DNA from: Carnobacterium alterfunditum DSM 5972 | GTDB taxonomy: Bacteria; Bacillota; Bacilli; Lactobacillales; Carnobacteriaceae | Reading direction: 5' to 3' | Assembly (NCBI RefSeq): GCF_000744115.1 | Contig: NZ_JQLG01000004.1 | Coordinates: forward strand, 620,001 to 684,000 | Length of the DNA stretch: 64,000 bases | Shown: positions 27,200 through 35,217 of the stretch, in pieces | Position numbering within the stretch: the first letter of the stretch is position 1 | Layout of the letters: every line of letters starts with the position of its first letter | Translations under genes and position numbers: made by a program | The notes under the pieces: generated by a model | Database searches by the model: none | Seen by the model: only the letters and a program-made list of their open reading frames with translations | Told to the model about the DNA's origin: nothing

Positions 27200-27649
27200 T
27201 TATCGATTGATCAATGATACTAATTCTTGTTTGCCCGTTCCTGAAAAAATACTATCCACATCTAATTGTAAAATGATACCTTCTTCTGTTCGAATAAAAG
27301 CTACTATATAACTAGCTGATTCTTGATCAGCCTCTTCTGACGATTCATGGTCTGTACTTTCAAATGAACGAATATTCGTCACTTTATCTACAGCTAATCC
27401 AATTTTTTTGTCTTGCCAATTTATAACGATTACTTTCGTGTCAGGCGTTATCGCTGTTTTATTTTGAAAGAATCGTTCACTTAAATCAATGATTGGTATA
27501 ATACCTTCATCATAATCTATCGCTCCTAACACATACCCAGAAGTATCTGGAATTCGTGTTAGGTCTTCAACGTGTATAATTTTTTCAGTTACTTCGATCG
27601 GAATGGCAAAACTCTGGCCACCGCTACTAAAAACAACGAACTTTCCCAT
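27200..27649 (-). CDS. Second CheW-domain protein
   Basis: A 149-residue single CheW domain (FVVFSSGGQSFAIPIEVTEK, IPDTSGYVLGAIDYDEGIIP, KIGLAVDKVTNIRSFEST). It lacks a receiver domain, so it is not CheV. With the cheW at 21395 this operon has two adaptor genes; this one is first after mcp and may serve particular receptors. Confidence 0.85.
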   Translation of the reverse strand: MGKFVVFSSGGQSFAIPIEVTEKIIHVEDLTRIPDTSGYVLGAIDYDEGIIPIIDLSERFFQNKTAITPDTKVIVINWQDKKIGLAVDKVTNIRSFESTDHESSEEADQESASYIVAFIRTEEGIILQLDVDSIFSGTGKQELVSLINR

Positions 27650-27680
27650 TATGCTTCTCCTCCAGGTTCTCTATTTGATC

Positions 27681-27714
27681 ATATAGGTTCATTCTTATCC
27701 GAATGAACCTATAT
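27681..27714. terminator. Strong hairpin between mcp and cheW2
   Basis: A perfect 14-bp stem ATATAGGTTCATTC/GAATGAACCTATAT with a six-base loop. A T tract follows only on the plus strand. On the minus strand the hairpin lies in the mcp-cheW2 gap without U tract, so it may reduce readthrough, protect the mRNA end, or be a terminator acting on antisense transcription. Confidence 0.55.
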
Positions 27715-27734
27715 CCGTTTTTTATCTTGATAGG

Positions 27735-29804
27735 CTACTTTATTTTAAATTGATCTGTTTCTTCTTTTAATTCATTTGCAATGGTTTCTAGTTTAGCAAT
27801 ACTTGATGAGAACTCTTCCATCGTAGCCAAAATTTCTTCTGCATTTGCTGATACTTCTTGAGTTCCAGCCGAATTTTCTTCCGCTGATGCAGCGATGTTT
27901 TCAATAGCTACTAATGTTTCATCTTTCTTAGCAGAGATAACATATCCTAAGCTAGCAACGTTCATAATACTTTCAACAAGTTTATCCATTTGGTCGGTTA
28001 CTTTATTTGCTGAACTGATAGCTTCATCGATCGTTTTTGTTTGGAGTTCACTTTCTGAATGCGATTGTTCAACTTTGCTGACCATTTCATTTGATTTCTC
28101 TTGGATCCCTTTGATAATAGCGGCGATATCTTTTGTAGACTCATCACTTTTCTCAGCTAATTTCCTGATTTCATTAGCCACAACAGCGAAACCTCTGCCG
28201 CTTTCGCCTGCACGGGCGGCTTCAATAGAAGCGTTTAAAGCTAATAGGTTGGTCTGGTCAGATATTCCATCAATGACTTTAACGATTTTCTCAATATTTT
28301 GGATATCTTCATTTACGGCATGGATACTATCACCCAATCTGGCCATTGTTTCGATCGTCGTTTCCCAGTTCACATGAACTTCAGCCATCATTTGGTTGTT
28401 TTTCCCATTGGCGATAGTTGTGTCATCCGTGTGTTGTCCCATTTTTTGGATGTTTTGATCGATCTCACCCACTGTTTTCGCTAACTCTTCCATTTTGCTT
28501 ACGGTATCTTCAGTATCTTTCGTTTGGATACTTGTTGCCTGAGCGATTCCGGTAATCGTCTCAGATACTTCCTCTGTTGCTGAAGTTGTTTGTTTAGAAA
28601 TATCGTTCAGTGTTTGGGTCATATCCGTTAAGCGATTGCTCTTTTGTTGGATGCCTCCAACCATTTCCCTGAATTGTTGCATCATTTTATTGAACGCAAA
28701 TGCGATACGTCCGATCTCATCACTATTTTCATCGATTGCTTTTGGTTTTCTGAATTTTTTTAAATAGGGTTTATCCGGCAGCATATTGAAATCATTCCCA
28801 GTGATTTCAGTCGTCAAGTCGCCCTCTGCAACTCTGTTGAAGGCCTTAGTTAAACTTGCTGCAACCGTCATAACGAACTTGGAGCCCACCAACGCACTTA
28901 GAATGGCAATCATGAGTCCACTAGATAATGAAATCATAGCTGCTCTACCCATAGCATTGATTTCATTAGCCATTTCGTCTTCGCCGACTACTCCATAAAC
29001 AGTCATACCGAGACGGCTGACTTTGGCATAATAACTGCCAACTTCTTGCTTATCGTGAATATATCCCGTTTGTTCGGTAGCTTCTTTAATCAAATCACTC
29101 TCACCGATATTTGTTCCAATTTTCTCCGGATCATTAGACATCATATACTCGCCTGCTTCAGAAAGCACAAAAAAGTTTCCGGTATTTCCATTTTGGATAG
29201 AGGTTAAATAATTATTCATTCGCGTTAAATCTAAATCAATGGCTAGGACGCCATAAAAAACATCGTCGACAATGATTGCTCTAGAAATCGTCATCGCCAT
29301 CGTCCCTGTAATGGCATCGCTGTAAGGATCACTCCAGATCAATGCCCCATTGCGTTCAACCGCTCTTTGGTACCAAGTTGTTGCACTTGCATCAAAGTCC
29401 GTTGGCAAATTTTCGACCGTTCCGATTATTGCTTGATCTTCAGGAGCATAATAAGCATTTCCTATGTACATACTATTAGTCTTAACAGATTGCATATCTT
29501 CTTGGATAGCTGTTTGGATAGCTTCAGATTGAAATTCATTAAATTCTTGGAATTCCGTTTTTTCTGCCAAAGAATTGATTGTATTTTCTAATTCTAGACC
29601 GATCCAGTCTAATTGGGTCGTAAATTGGGTCGCTAAATTCTTTTCACTTTGCTCAATACGTTGGGATAACAAATTTTGTGTGCTGTAATAATTCATAACC
29701 AACACAATGACAATCGGTATGGTGATCATTGCTATTAGTGTAGGAATGATCACTACTTTTATACTTTTCTTTCTGCTATTCTTCTTTTTGCGTCTGTTTT
29801 TCAC
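27735..29804 (-). CDS. Methyl-accepting chemotaxis protein
   Basis: A transmembrane chemoreceptor of about 689 residues. A basic N-terminus precedes the first membrane helix ([20 protein letters not shown]). The extracellular part matches a dCache sensor ([45 protein letters not shown]). A second membrane helix follows near residue 300, then HAMP and the signalling domain with the hairpin tip [20 protein letters not shown] and [23 protein letters not shown] 29804 is chosen for AAGGAGG eight bases upstream. The ligand cannot be read from the sequence; dCache domains often bind amino acids or amines. Confidence 0.95.
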   Translation of the reverse strand: MKNRRKKKNSRKKSIKVVIIPTLIAMITIPIVIVLVMNYYSTQNLLSQRIEQSEKNLATQFTTQLDWIGLELENTINSLAEKTEFQEFNEFQSEAIQTAIQEDMQSVKTNSMYIGNAYYAPEDQAIIGTVENLPTDFDASATTWYQRAVERNGALIWSDPYSDAITGTMAMTISRAIIVDDVFYGVLAIDLDLTRMNNYLTSIQNGNTGNFFVLSEAGEYMMSNDPEKIGTNIGESDLIKEATEQTGYIHDKQEVGSYYAKVSRLGMTVYGVVGEDEMANEINAMGRAAMISLSSGLMIAILSALVGSKFVMTVAASLTKAFNRVAEGDLTTEITGNDFNMLPDKPYLKKFRKPKAIDENSDEIGRIAFAFNKMMQQFREMVGGIQQKSNRLTDMTQTLNDISKQTTSATEEVSETITGIAQATSIQTKDTEDTVSKMEELAKTVGEIDQNIQKMGQHTDDTTIANGKNNQMMAEVHVNWETTIETMARLGDSIHAVNEDIQNIEKIVKVIDGISDQTNLLALNASIEAARAGESGRGFAVVANEIRKLAEKSDESTKDIAAIIKGIQEKSNEMVSKVEQSHSESELQTKTIDEAISSANKVTDQMDKLVESIMNVASLGYVISAKKDETLVAIENIAASAEENSAGTQEVSANAEEILATMEEFSSSIAKLETIANELKEETDQFKIK

Positions 29805-29913
29805 CGACAGTTCCTCCTTATATAAACCTTCTTTAAAAAACACTTTTCACACCCCAACGTGTATTTGATTGGAAGTTCTCACGAGTACTTTTTTTAAACG
29901 TTTACTAAATAAC

Positions 29914-29940
29914 ATATCGGTATTTTCCTTTATTTCTTAA
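29914..29940 (-). promoter_or_regulatory. Sigma-28-like promoter of mcp
   Basis: TTAA (29940-29937), 15 bp, ACCGATAT (29921-29914) on the minus strand, 110 bases upstream of the mcp start. It differs from the hag boxes only in the first -10 base. An IS30 copy begins 26 bp upstream, leaving the promoter intact. Confidence 0.78.
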
Positions 29941-29965
29941 GGGGCTAATTTTCTTTTTTTATTTG

Positions 29966-31028
29966 TCTGATTTGTCAAATTAAGCTATACAAAATATCTT
30001 CATCCATGTAACTCATAAAAACTTCCAGCGGTGTTTGGTAATTTAATGACTTTCTTGGAATTATATTCCGTTTGTGTGCAACAGACGATACGAAAGCCTG
30101 ATCAACTTCGTTGAAATCCATTTCTTTTGGCAATCCATCTTTTCGAAGAAGCCCATTAGAATTCTCGTTTAAAGCTCGTTGTGAAGGCGTTCCAGGGTCA
30201 GCGAAGTAGATAGCGACATCATGCTGGTTGCACAAAGATTTCCAGTTGGAGAACTCCTTACCGCAATCAAAAGTAATGGATTTGAATAATTTTTTTGGTA
30301 TGGATTGGAACCATTGATTCATAGCACTCTCAATGTCGCAGGCTTTACGCCCTTTGGGCTTTAAGGTAATGATAGCTTTCGATAAAATCTCTACTAGAGT
30401 AATGACCGCACTTTTGTGGCGGACACCTACAATGGTATCTCCTTCGATATGACCAAATTCTTCTTTAAATGTTGGATAATCTATTATTCTTTCAGAGATA
30501 TTTCGTTTATAAGCTTGTCTACCTCTACGTTCTTGATGTCCGTTAGGCTTTCTTTTCCCTTTCATTGGAAGGGTAGCTTCATCGAATGTTTTTTCTTTAA
30601 ATTGTCTATAAAGTGTTCGTACGGAACAGTCTATTGTCATTTCTTTACGGCCAATAATGACATCAGGCGTCCAGCCTTCAGCTACTTTTTCCTTGATATA
30701 AAGATGTTGTTCTTCTGGTAAAACAACTTTTTCGCGTCCACACTGCTTCTTGTTTTTCTTATACCGTAGGTAATACTCGAAAGCTGTATGTCCTGCTCTG
30801 AAGAACCTGATAACATTATTAATCGGTGTTCGAGTACGATTCAAGTAAGCAGCTATTTTAGCAACTGGAATACCTTGATGGTAATAAGCTTCTATCATCA
30901 CTAGTTCATCCATGGTAATATGGGTATAGGTCATTTGTGATCACTCCTTGTTTTCTATGGTTGGAAATACAATTAGAGTGTATCACGAATGGCTTTTTTA
31001 TTTGTATAGCTTAATCTTACAATCCACG
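29966..31028 (-). mobile_element. IS30-family element, copy 1
   Basis: A complete 1063-bp element. Imperfect ends of about 28 bp share TTAAGCTATACAAA, and a 3-bp target duplication TTG is seen at 29963-29965 and 31029-31031. It differs from the other copies by one silent base at 30278 (G instead of T). It sits just upstream of the mcp promoter. Confidence 0.95.
29975..30934 (-). CDS. IS30-family transposase (copy 1)
   Basis: A 319-residue DDE transposase. N-terminal helix-turn-helix (YYHQGIPVAKIAAYLNRTRT) precedes the catalytic core. Acidic residues fall in FGHIEGDTIVG, SITFDCGKEFSNW and ALNENSNGLLRKDG. The reading frame is intact and the protein is identical in the four copies, so the element is probably active or only recently spread. 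Confidence 0.95.
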   Translation of the reverse strand: MTYTHITMDELVMIEAYYHQGIPVAKIAAYLNRTRTPINNVIRFFRAGHTAFEYYLRYKKNKKQCGREKVVLPEEQHLYIKEKVAEGWTPDVIIGRKEMTIDCSVRTLYRQFKEKTFDEATLPMKGKRKPNGHQERRGRQAYKRNISERIIDYPTFKEEFGHIEGDTIVGVRHKSAVITLVEILSKAIITLKPKGRKACDIESAMNQWFQSIPKKLFKSITFDCGKEFSNWKSLCNQHDVAIYFADPGTPSQRALNENSNGLLRKDGLPKEMDFNEVDQAFVSSVAHKRNIIPRKSLNYQTPLEVFMSYMDEDILYSLI

Positions 31029-31067
31029 TTGTTCTTAAATACTGTCACACATTATTTATTTTGACAG

Positions 31068-31087
31068 AAAAAAAGGTATTCCTTTGA
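31068..31087 (-). terminator. Half of aldo/keto reductase terminator, split by IS3
   Basis: On the minus strand this arm reads TCAAAGGAATACCTTTTTTT. Its partner lies at 32591-32609 beyond the IS3-family insertion. Together they would form a strong terminator for the aldo/keto reductase gene. Confidence 0.7.
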
Positions 31088-31098
31088 TCGATGATACC

Positions 31099-32578
31099 CT
31101 ACCCGAAAACTAGACACTCAAAAAAAAGAGTGTTTTTAGTTTTTGGGTTATTTTTTTATTTTATTTTCGTTATACTTTAATAGAATTGTTTCTAAGTGGA
31201 GGTTTCTTTGATGAGCAAAAAATTATATACAGAATATGAAATAGAGATATTGCAAAAGAATCCTAATGTAAAATCAGCATCTTCAAAAAGCATTACCTAC
31301 TCACCTGTTTTTAAAATTAAAGCAGTAAAGGAAAGTAAGAGCGGAATGACCTCAACGGTCATATTTGAAAACGCTGGTCTGCCTGAAAATCTTCTAGGCA
31401 AAGGAAAAGCTCATAAATGTGTGGGTCGTTGGAAAAATAGTATGGCAATAAGAGGACAAGAAGGTTTCCATACTGAGACTCGCGGGAAAGGTACACGATC
31501 AGAAGGCGAAAAAATGGGATCTATCGAGGAGCAGTTGGAAGAAGCAAAAGCACGTATAGCTTATCTGGAAGGCAATTTGGAGTTAGTAAAAAAATTAGAA
31601 TTTCAAGGAAGGAGCGTGAAAAACGAAAAAGGAAACGTTCTGAAAACCCGTGAGCGGTATGAATTAATCAATTCAATCATAAGAGAATATAGTCTTAAAG
31701 GCATGGTTAAGTCTTTGTGTGAAATTGCCGAAGTTAGTCGTAGTGGTTATTATTATTGGAAGAACAATGAGGCCACACGTTATAAGAGGTACGAACAGGA
31801 CAGCAATGATTTCGAATTGCTTTATCAAGTATACATTGAGAAAAACAAATGTGGTGTAGAAGAAATAAAGATGGCATTAGAAGCTGAATATGATATCGTA
31901 ATGAACCATAAAAAAATTCGAAGAATCCTTCGAATCTACGGTATCATGTCGCCCATTAGAAAAGCTAAACCTTACAAGAAAATGATGAAGGCAACACAAG
32001 AACACAAAACCAAGAAGAATCTTGTTAATCGTGATTTTGATAGAGGAACGCCTTATAAAGTATTGCTTACTGATATTACATATTTACCTTACGGTAATAG
32101 CCAAATGGCCTACCTCTCTGCCGTTAAGGATGGTGCAACAGGAGAGATCGTTGCCCACCACTTCGCTACTTCTTTAAAGATGAATTTGGTTTATCAAACT
32201 TTAGAAAAATTAGAATGTATCACAAGTGATATGCCTGATACAGAAAGATACTTGCATTCTGATCAAGGCTTCCACTACACTAATCCTACATATCAAAGTA
32301 ATGTTGAAAAAATGGGATTTATACAATCCATGTCTAGAAGAGGTAACTGCTGGGATAATGCCCCAATGGAGTCCTTTTTTGGTCATATGAAGGACGTAGT
32401 CCTCTCAGAAAGACATGAAAACCTTCAGGGTTTGTGGAATTCTGTAGAAGAATATATTTCGTTTTACAATCATAGTCGTTATCAAAAAAAATTAAAGAAG
32501 ATGACCCCCGTTGCTTATCGGGATCATCTTCTTTGGACTGCATAATATCGTTTTTTTAAGTGTCTAGTTTAAAGGTAG
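31099..32578 (+). mobile_element. IS3-family element inserted in a terminator
   Basis: About 1480 bp bounded by inverted ends CTACC-N3-AAACTAGACACT. No target duplication could be recognised, so the exact outer bases are uncertain. It lies between the two arms of the aldo/keto reductase terminator hairpin. Confidence 0.8.
31211..32545 (+). CDS. IS3-family transposase, single frame
   Basis: A transposase of about 444 residues. It has an N-terminal helix-turn-helix region, a Glu/Ala-rich coiled segment (EEQLEEAKARIAYLEGNLEL), an HTH_21-like part (EIAEVSRSGYYYW) and an integrase core. Catalytic residues are in VLLTDITYLPYG, RYLHSDQGFHYTN and WDNAPMESFFGHMK. Most IS3 elements split these parts over two frames joined by frameshifting; here they are one frame. 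ATG 31211 has GGAGG eight bases upstream. Confidence 0.9.
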   Translation: MSKKLYTEYEIEILQKNPNVKSASSKSITYSPVFKIKAVKESKSGMTSTVIFENAGLPENLLGKGKAHKCVGRWKNSMAIRGQEGFHTETRGKGTRSEGEKMGSIEEQLEEAKARIAYLEGNLELVKKLEFQGRSVKNEKGNVLKTRERYELINSIIREYSLKGMVKSLCEIAEVSRSGYYYWKNNEATRYKRYEQDSNDFELLYQVYIEKNKCGVEEIKMALEAEYDIVMNHKKIRRILRIYGIMSPIRKAKPYKKMMKATQEHKTKKNLVNRDFDRGTPYKVLLTDITYLPYGNSQMAYLSAVKDGATGEIVAHHFATSLKMNLVYQTLEKLECITSDMPDTERYLHSDQGFHYTNPTYQSNVEKMGFIQSMSRRGNCWDNAPMESFFGHMKDVVLSERHENLQGLWNSVEEYISFYNHSRYQKKLKKMTPVAYRDHLLWTA

Positions 32579-32590
32579 TAATTCACGAAG

Positions 32591-32609
32591 TCAAAAGAAT
32601 ACCTTTTTT
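32591..32609 (-). terminator. Other half of the split terminator
   Basis: Plus-strand TCAAAAGAATACCTTTTTT is complementary to 31068-31087. It is 38 bases from the aldo/keto reductase stop. The 1.5-kb insertion now separates the arms. Confidence 0.7.
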
Positions 32610-32647
32610 ATTTTATTCTATTTGCAAAAATACTTTTTGCTTACCGT

Positions 32648-33559
32648 TTATGGCAAAATATTTCCAGCAGCTAGATAGATCTCATACCATTCATCATGAG
32701 TCATCGTTACTTCAGAAGCTTTTGCATAACCTTTCAAGCGCTCTAATGTCATTGTTCCAACAACCGTTTGCATATGAGCAGGGTGACGTAGAATCCAAGC
32801 AACAGCCACAGCTGCATTAGACAAGCCGTAACGCTCACCGATTTCTTTCAATTTGGCATTCACTTCAGGATAGTTTTTATTATCTACGAAAATATCTCCA
32901 CCATCTTTTATTGGTGACCAAGCTTGCAAAGTAATATCCTCCAAACGACAATAATCCAATACTCCGCCATCGCGGTTTATCCCACTATCAAACTTCGTAT
33001 TCACATTGATCCCAGCATCCACCATGCCGGTGTGCTTCAAGCTAAATTGCATTTGATTCGCAACTAAGGGCTGTTTGACGTAACTTTTCAATAATTTAAT
33101 TTGATGAGGGTTATGATTGCTGACACCAAAGTTGCGTACTTTACCGCTTTTTTCCAATTCATCAAAAACTTCGGCTACAATTTCAGGTTCAACTAATGCA
33201 TCTGGACGGTGCAACAGCAGTACATCTAAATAATCTGTTTGCATACGTTTAAGGATACCGTCTACACTCTCAAGTAAATACTTTTTCGAAAAATCGTAAC
33301 TGTCTTTTCGAATACCTACTTTAGATTGAAGCAACATTCTTTCGCGGATAGCAGGGTCCATTTCAATGACCTTTCCAAAAATCTCTTCAGCTTTTCCTCC
33401 GCCGTAAATATCAGCTAAATCAAAAAAATCAATTTCTAAGTCCAATGCATTGTTAACTACTTTACTCGCTTCTTGAGGTGACAAATTGCCCATTGTCCAG
33501 CACCCTAATGCAATATTTGGCACCATTAATTCACTTTTTCCTAAAAACATTCTTTTCAT
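32648..33559 (-). CDS. Aldo/keto reductase
   Basis: A 303-residue NADPH-dependent oxidoreductase of the YdhF/YcsN-like branch. Family marks: N-terminal LGCWTMGN, catalytic Asp and Tyr in DFFDLADIYGGGKAEEIFGK, Lys in LLQSKVGIRK, His in DVLLLHRPDALVE. The cofactor loop includes QAWSPIKDGG and VVGTMTLERLKGYAKA. The substrate is unknown. Its terminator has been interrupted by an IS3-family element. Confidence 0.9.
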   Translation of the reverse strand: MKRMFLGKSELMVPNIALGCWTMGNLSPQEASKVVNNALDLEIDFFDLADIYGGGKAEEIFGKVIEMDPAIRERMLLQSKVGIRKDSYDFSKKYLLESVDGILKRMQTDYLDVLLLHRPDALVEPEIVAEVFDELEKSGKVRNFGVSNHNPHQIKLLKSYVKQPLVANQMQFSLKHTGMVDAGINVNTKFDSGINRDGGVLDYCRLEDITLQAWSPIKDGGDIFVDNKNYPEVNAKLKEIGERYGLSNAAVAVAWILRHPAHMQTVVGTMTLERLKGYAKASEVTMTHDEWYEIYLAAGNILP

Positions 33560-33683
33560 ATCTGTCAGCTCGCTTTCTTTCTATCTGAGAAATCGTTTTC
33601 AGTATACCACTCATAAACCTTTTTTACTAAAAAAAATATCTTCATGAGCTTAATCTCTGGAGTTGCTTTAAGTTAGATTCGTT

Positions 33684-33891
33684 GACGGAGAAGTGAGGAC
33701 ATTTCCATGGTCTACTTTTACATGGAACCTCGTTTGACGTAGGAGTAAACCCATTTTCACGTCTCACTCCTTCATGAACGGCCTATTGACGAAGGAGTTC
33801 GGAAGTTTTCTTGTTTCACTCTTTCGTACTAGACCGTTTCACGGAAGACTGTAGCTCCTTCTCTTCTCTACTCTTACATGAAAACTTATTC
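33684..33891. repeat. Array A: four 52-bp hairpin units
   Basis: Unit starts at 33684, 33736, 33788 and 33840 are exactly 52 bp apart. Each unit has a right arm like GACGNAGGAGT, a T-rich spacer, a left arm like ACTCNTTCRT and a ~13-base loop. Neighbouring arms are complementary, for example ACTCCTTCAT with ACGAAGGAGT. A degraded fifth unit may follow to about 33940. The rest of 33560-34011 is AT-rich spacer between divergent genes. Confidence 0.8.
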
Positions 33892-34011
33892 CCCGAAAAA
33901 AACATTTTCATGAACAACTCTCCCATTGAAATGAGGATATAAAAAATGACTTTTGCTATTTTCTTCTTATATTAAAGGAGAATGATCAAAATTAAGGAGC
34001 GCGATAAACTA

Positions 34012-34923
34012 ATGCTATTAAAAGAACGAACAAAATCGGTCACCCACCGCATCTTAGAATCTTTGAATTATCGAATGAATTTGCCGGATGAGGAAAAAAT
34101 AAAATATGAAAATCAATTAAAAGGTTTTGCTGGTGAAAAACAATTTGATGTTTGTATGAGTCGATCTCACCAGTCATGTCTCATATTGAACGATCTTGTT
34201 CTGACCCATAGAGATACTGTTTTTCAAATCGATTCCCTTCTCATCACGACTGATGCCGTCTATTTGTATGAAGTTAAAAATTATGCCAGTTCATACTTTT
34301 ATAGAGAAGAGTCATTTTTCACGGAATCGGGCTACAAAATCCTTAATCCCCTGAGACAAATCGACAGAAGTGTGACCTTTCTTTATAATGTGATGCTTAG
34401 TCTAGGGTACCGATTGCCGATACATCCTCTTATTGTTTTTATTGATCCAGAATTCAATCTTTACTCTCTGCTGCCAAACAAACTATTTCTATTTTCAAAT
34501 CAATTGCCTAAGCACCTTAACACCTTATCTGATCAAAATTTTTCAATCACAGATAAACAGGTGGAACTTGGGAAGAAATTAAAAGCGTTACATAATGAAA
34601 ATTATCGTCCCGATAATTTACCTATTTATCATTTCGATCAATTGCAGAAAGGAATCTTATGCCCCATTTGCTTCTCAACAAGCTATAGAGATACAAGACA
34701 AACTTACTTTTGTGCCGCATGCGGCCACAAAGAAACCATTATAAGTGCCATTGAGCGTAGTATTGTAGAATTTAGACTGCTCTTTCCTGAAAGCTTAATG
34801 ACGACAAATCGGATTTACCAATGGTGTGGAGCAATCTACTCTAAAGAACGGATCCGCGTGATCTTAAAAAAAAATTACCATCGTCATTTGTCCCGGCAGA
34901 TGACGTATTATAGTGAAAAGTAG
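34012..34923 (+). CDS. NERD-domain protein with zinc ribbon
   Basis: A protein of about 303 residues. The nuclease-related domain spans residues ~35-150 with GFAGEKQFDVCMS, VFQIDSLLITTDAVYLYEVKNY (Asp and Glu-x-Lys of a PD-(D/E)XK-like core) and LIVFIDPEFNLY. A C-terminal zinc ribbon has CPIC and CAAC. Such proteins are often linked to nucleic-acid processing, but the role here is unknown. The start is uncertain: ATG 33982 is only one base after AAAGGAG, ATG 34012 is 12 bases after AAGGAG. It is flanked on both sides by 52-bp hairpin arrays. Confidence 0.8.
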   Translation: MLLKERTKSVTHRILESLNYRMNLPDEEKIKYENQLKGFAGEKQFDVCMSRSHQSCLILNDLVLTHRDTVFQIDSLLITTDAVYLYEVKNYASSYFYREESFFTESGYKILNPLRQIDRSVTFLYNVMLSLGYRLPIHPLIVFIDPEFNLYSLLPNKLFLFSNQLPKHLNTLSDQNFSITDKQVELGKKLKALHNENYRPDNLPIYHFDQLQKGILCPICFSTSYRDTRQTYFCAACGHKETIISAIERSIVEFRLLFPESLMTTNRIYQWCGAIYSKERIRVILKKNYHRHLSRQMTYYSEK

Positions 34924-34957
34924 TCAACGCCATTTTTTTCCCGTTTGGCGCATGTTT

Positions 34958-35150
34958 CATGAAAGAGTGAAAGCCTTTCTAGGGTCTACTTCTACGAGCA
35001 GCCTCATTTGACGTAGAAGTAAACATATTTTCATGTCTTACTCATTCGTTAGTACCCTGTTGACGAATGAGTTGACACTATTTCCTACCTTACTTTTACG
35101 TGGAAGGTTATTTCACGAATGAGTGCGTATCACAGCCTCACTAAATCACC
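34958..35150. repeat. Array B: four 52-bp hairpin units
   Basis: Units start at 34958, 35010, 35062 and 35114, exactly 52 bp apart. Perfect stems occur: ACTTCTACG with CGTAGAAGT, and ACTCATTCGT with ACGAATGAGT. The array fills the gap between the convergent NERD gene and NCS2 permease gene. Confidence 0.82.
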
Positions 35151-35217
35151 AACTCATTAAAGCTAAAAAAAACGTTCACCACTCCTAAATCAGAGTGATG
35201 AACGTTTTGCTGTTTGA

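Noticed and set aside
27200-27649. CheV call for the second CheW-domain protein
   Set aside because: There is no receiver domain; the protein ends after one CheW domain.
30416-30721. 101-codon frame antisense to the IS30 transposase, present in all four copies
   Set aside because: It is a shadow of the transposase frame with no start signals; its repetition only reflects IS copy number.
33684-35150. The 52-bp arrays as a CRISPR array
   Set aside because: CRISPR repeats are nearly identical between units with unique spacers. Here all parts vary, only period and pairing are kept, and there are no cas genes.
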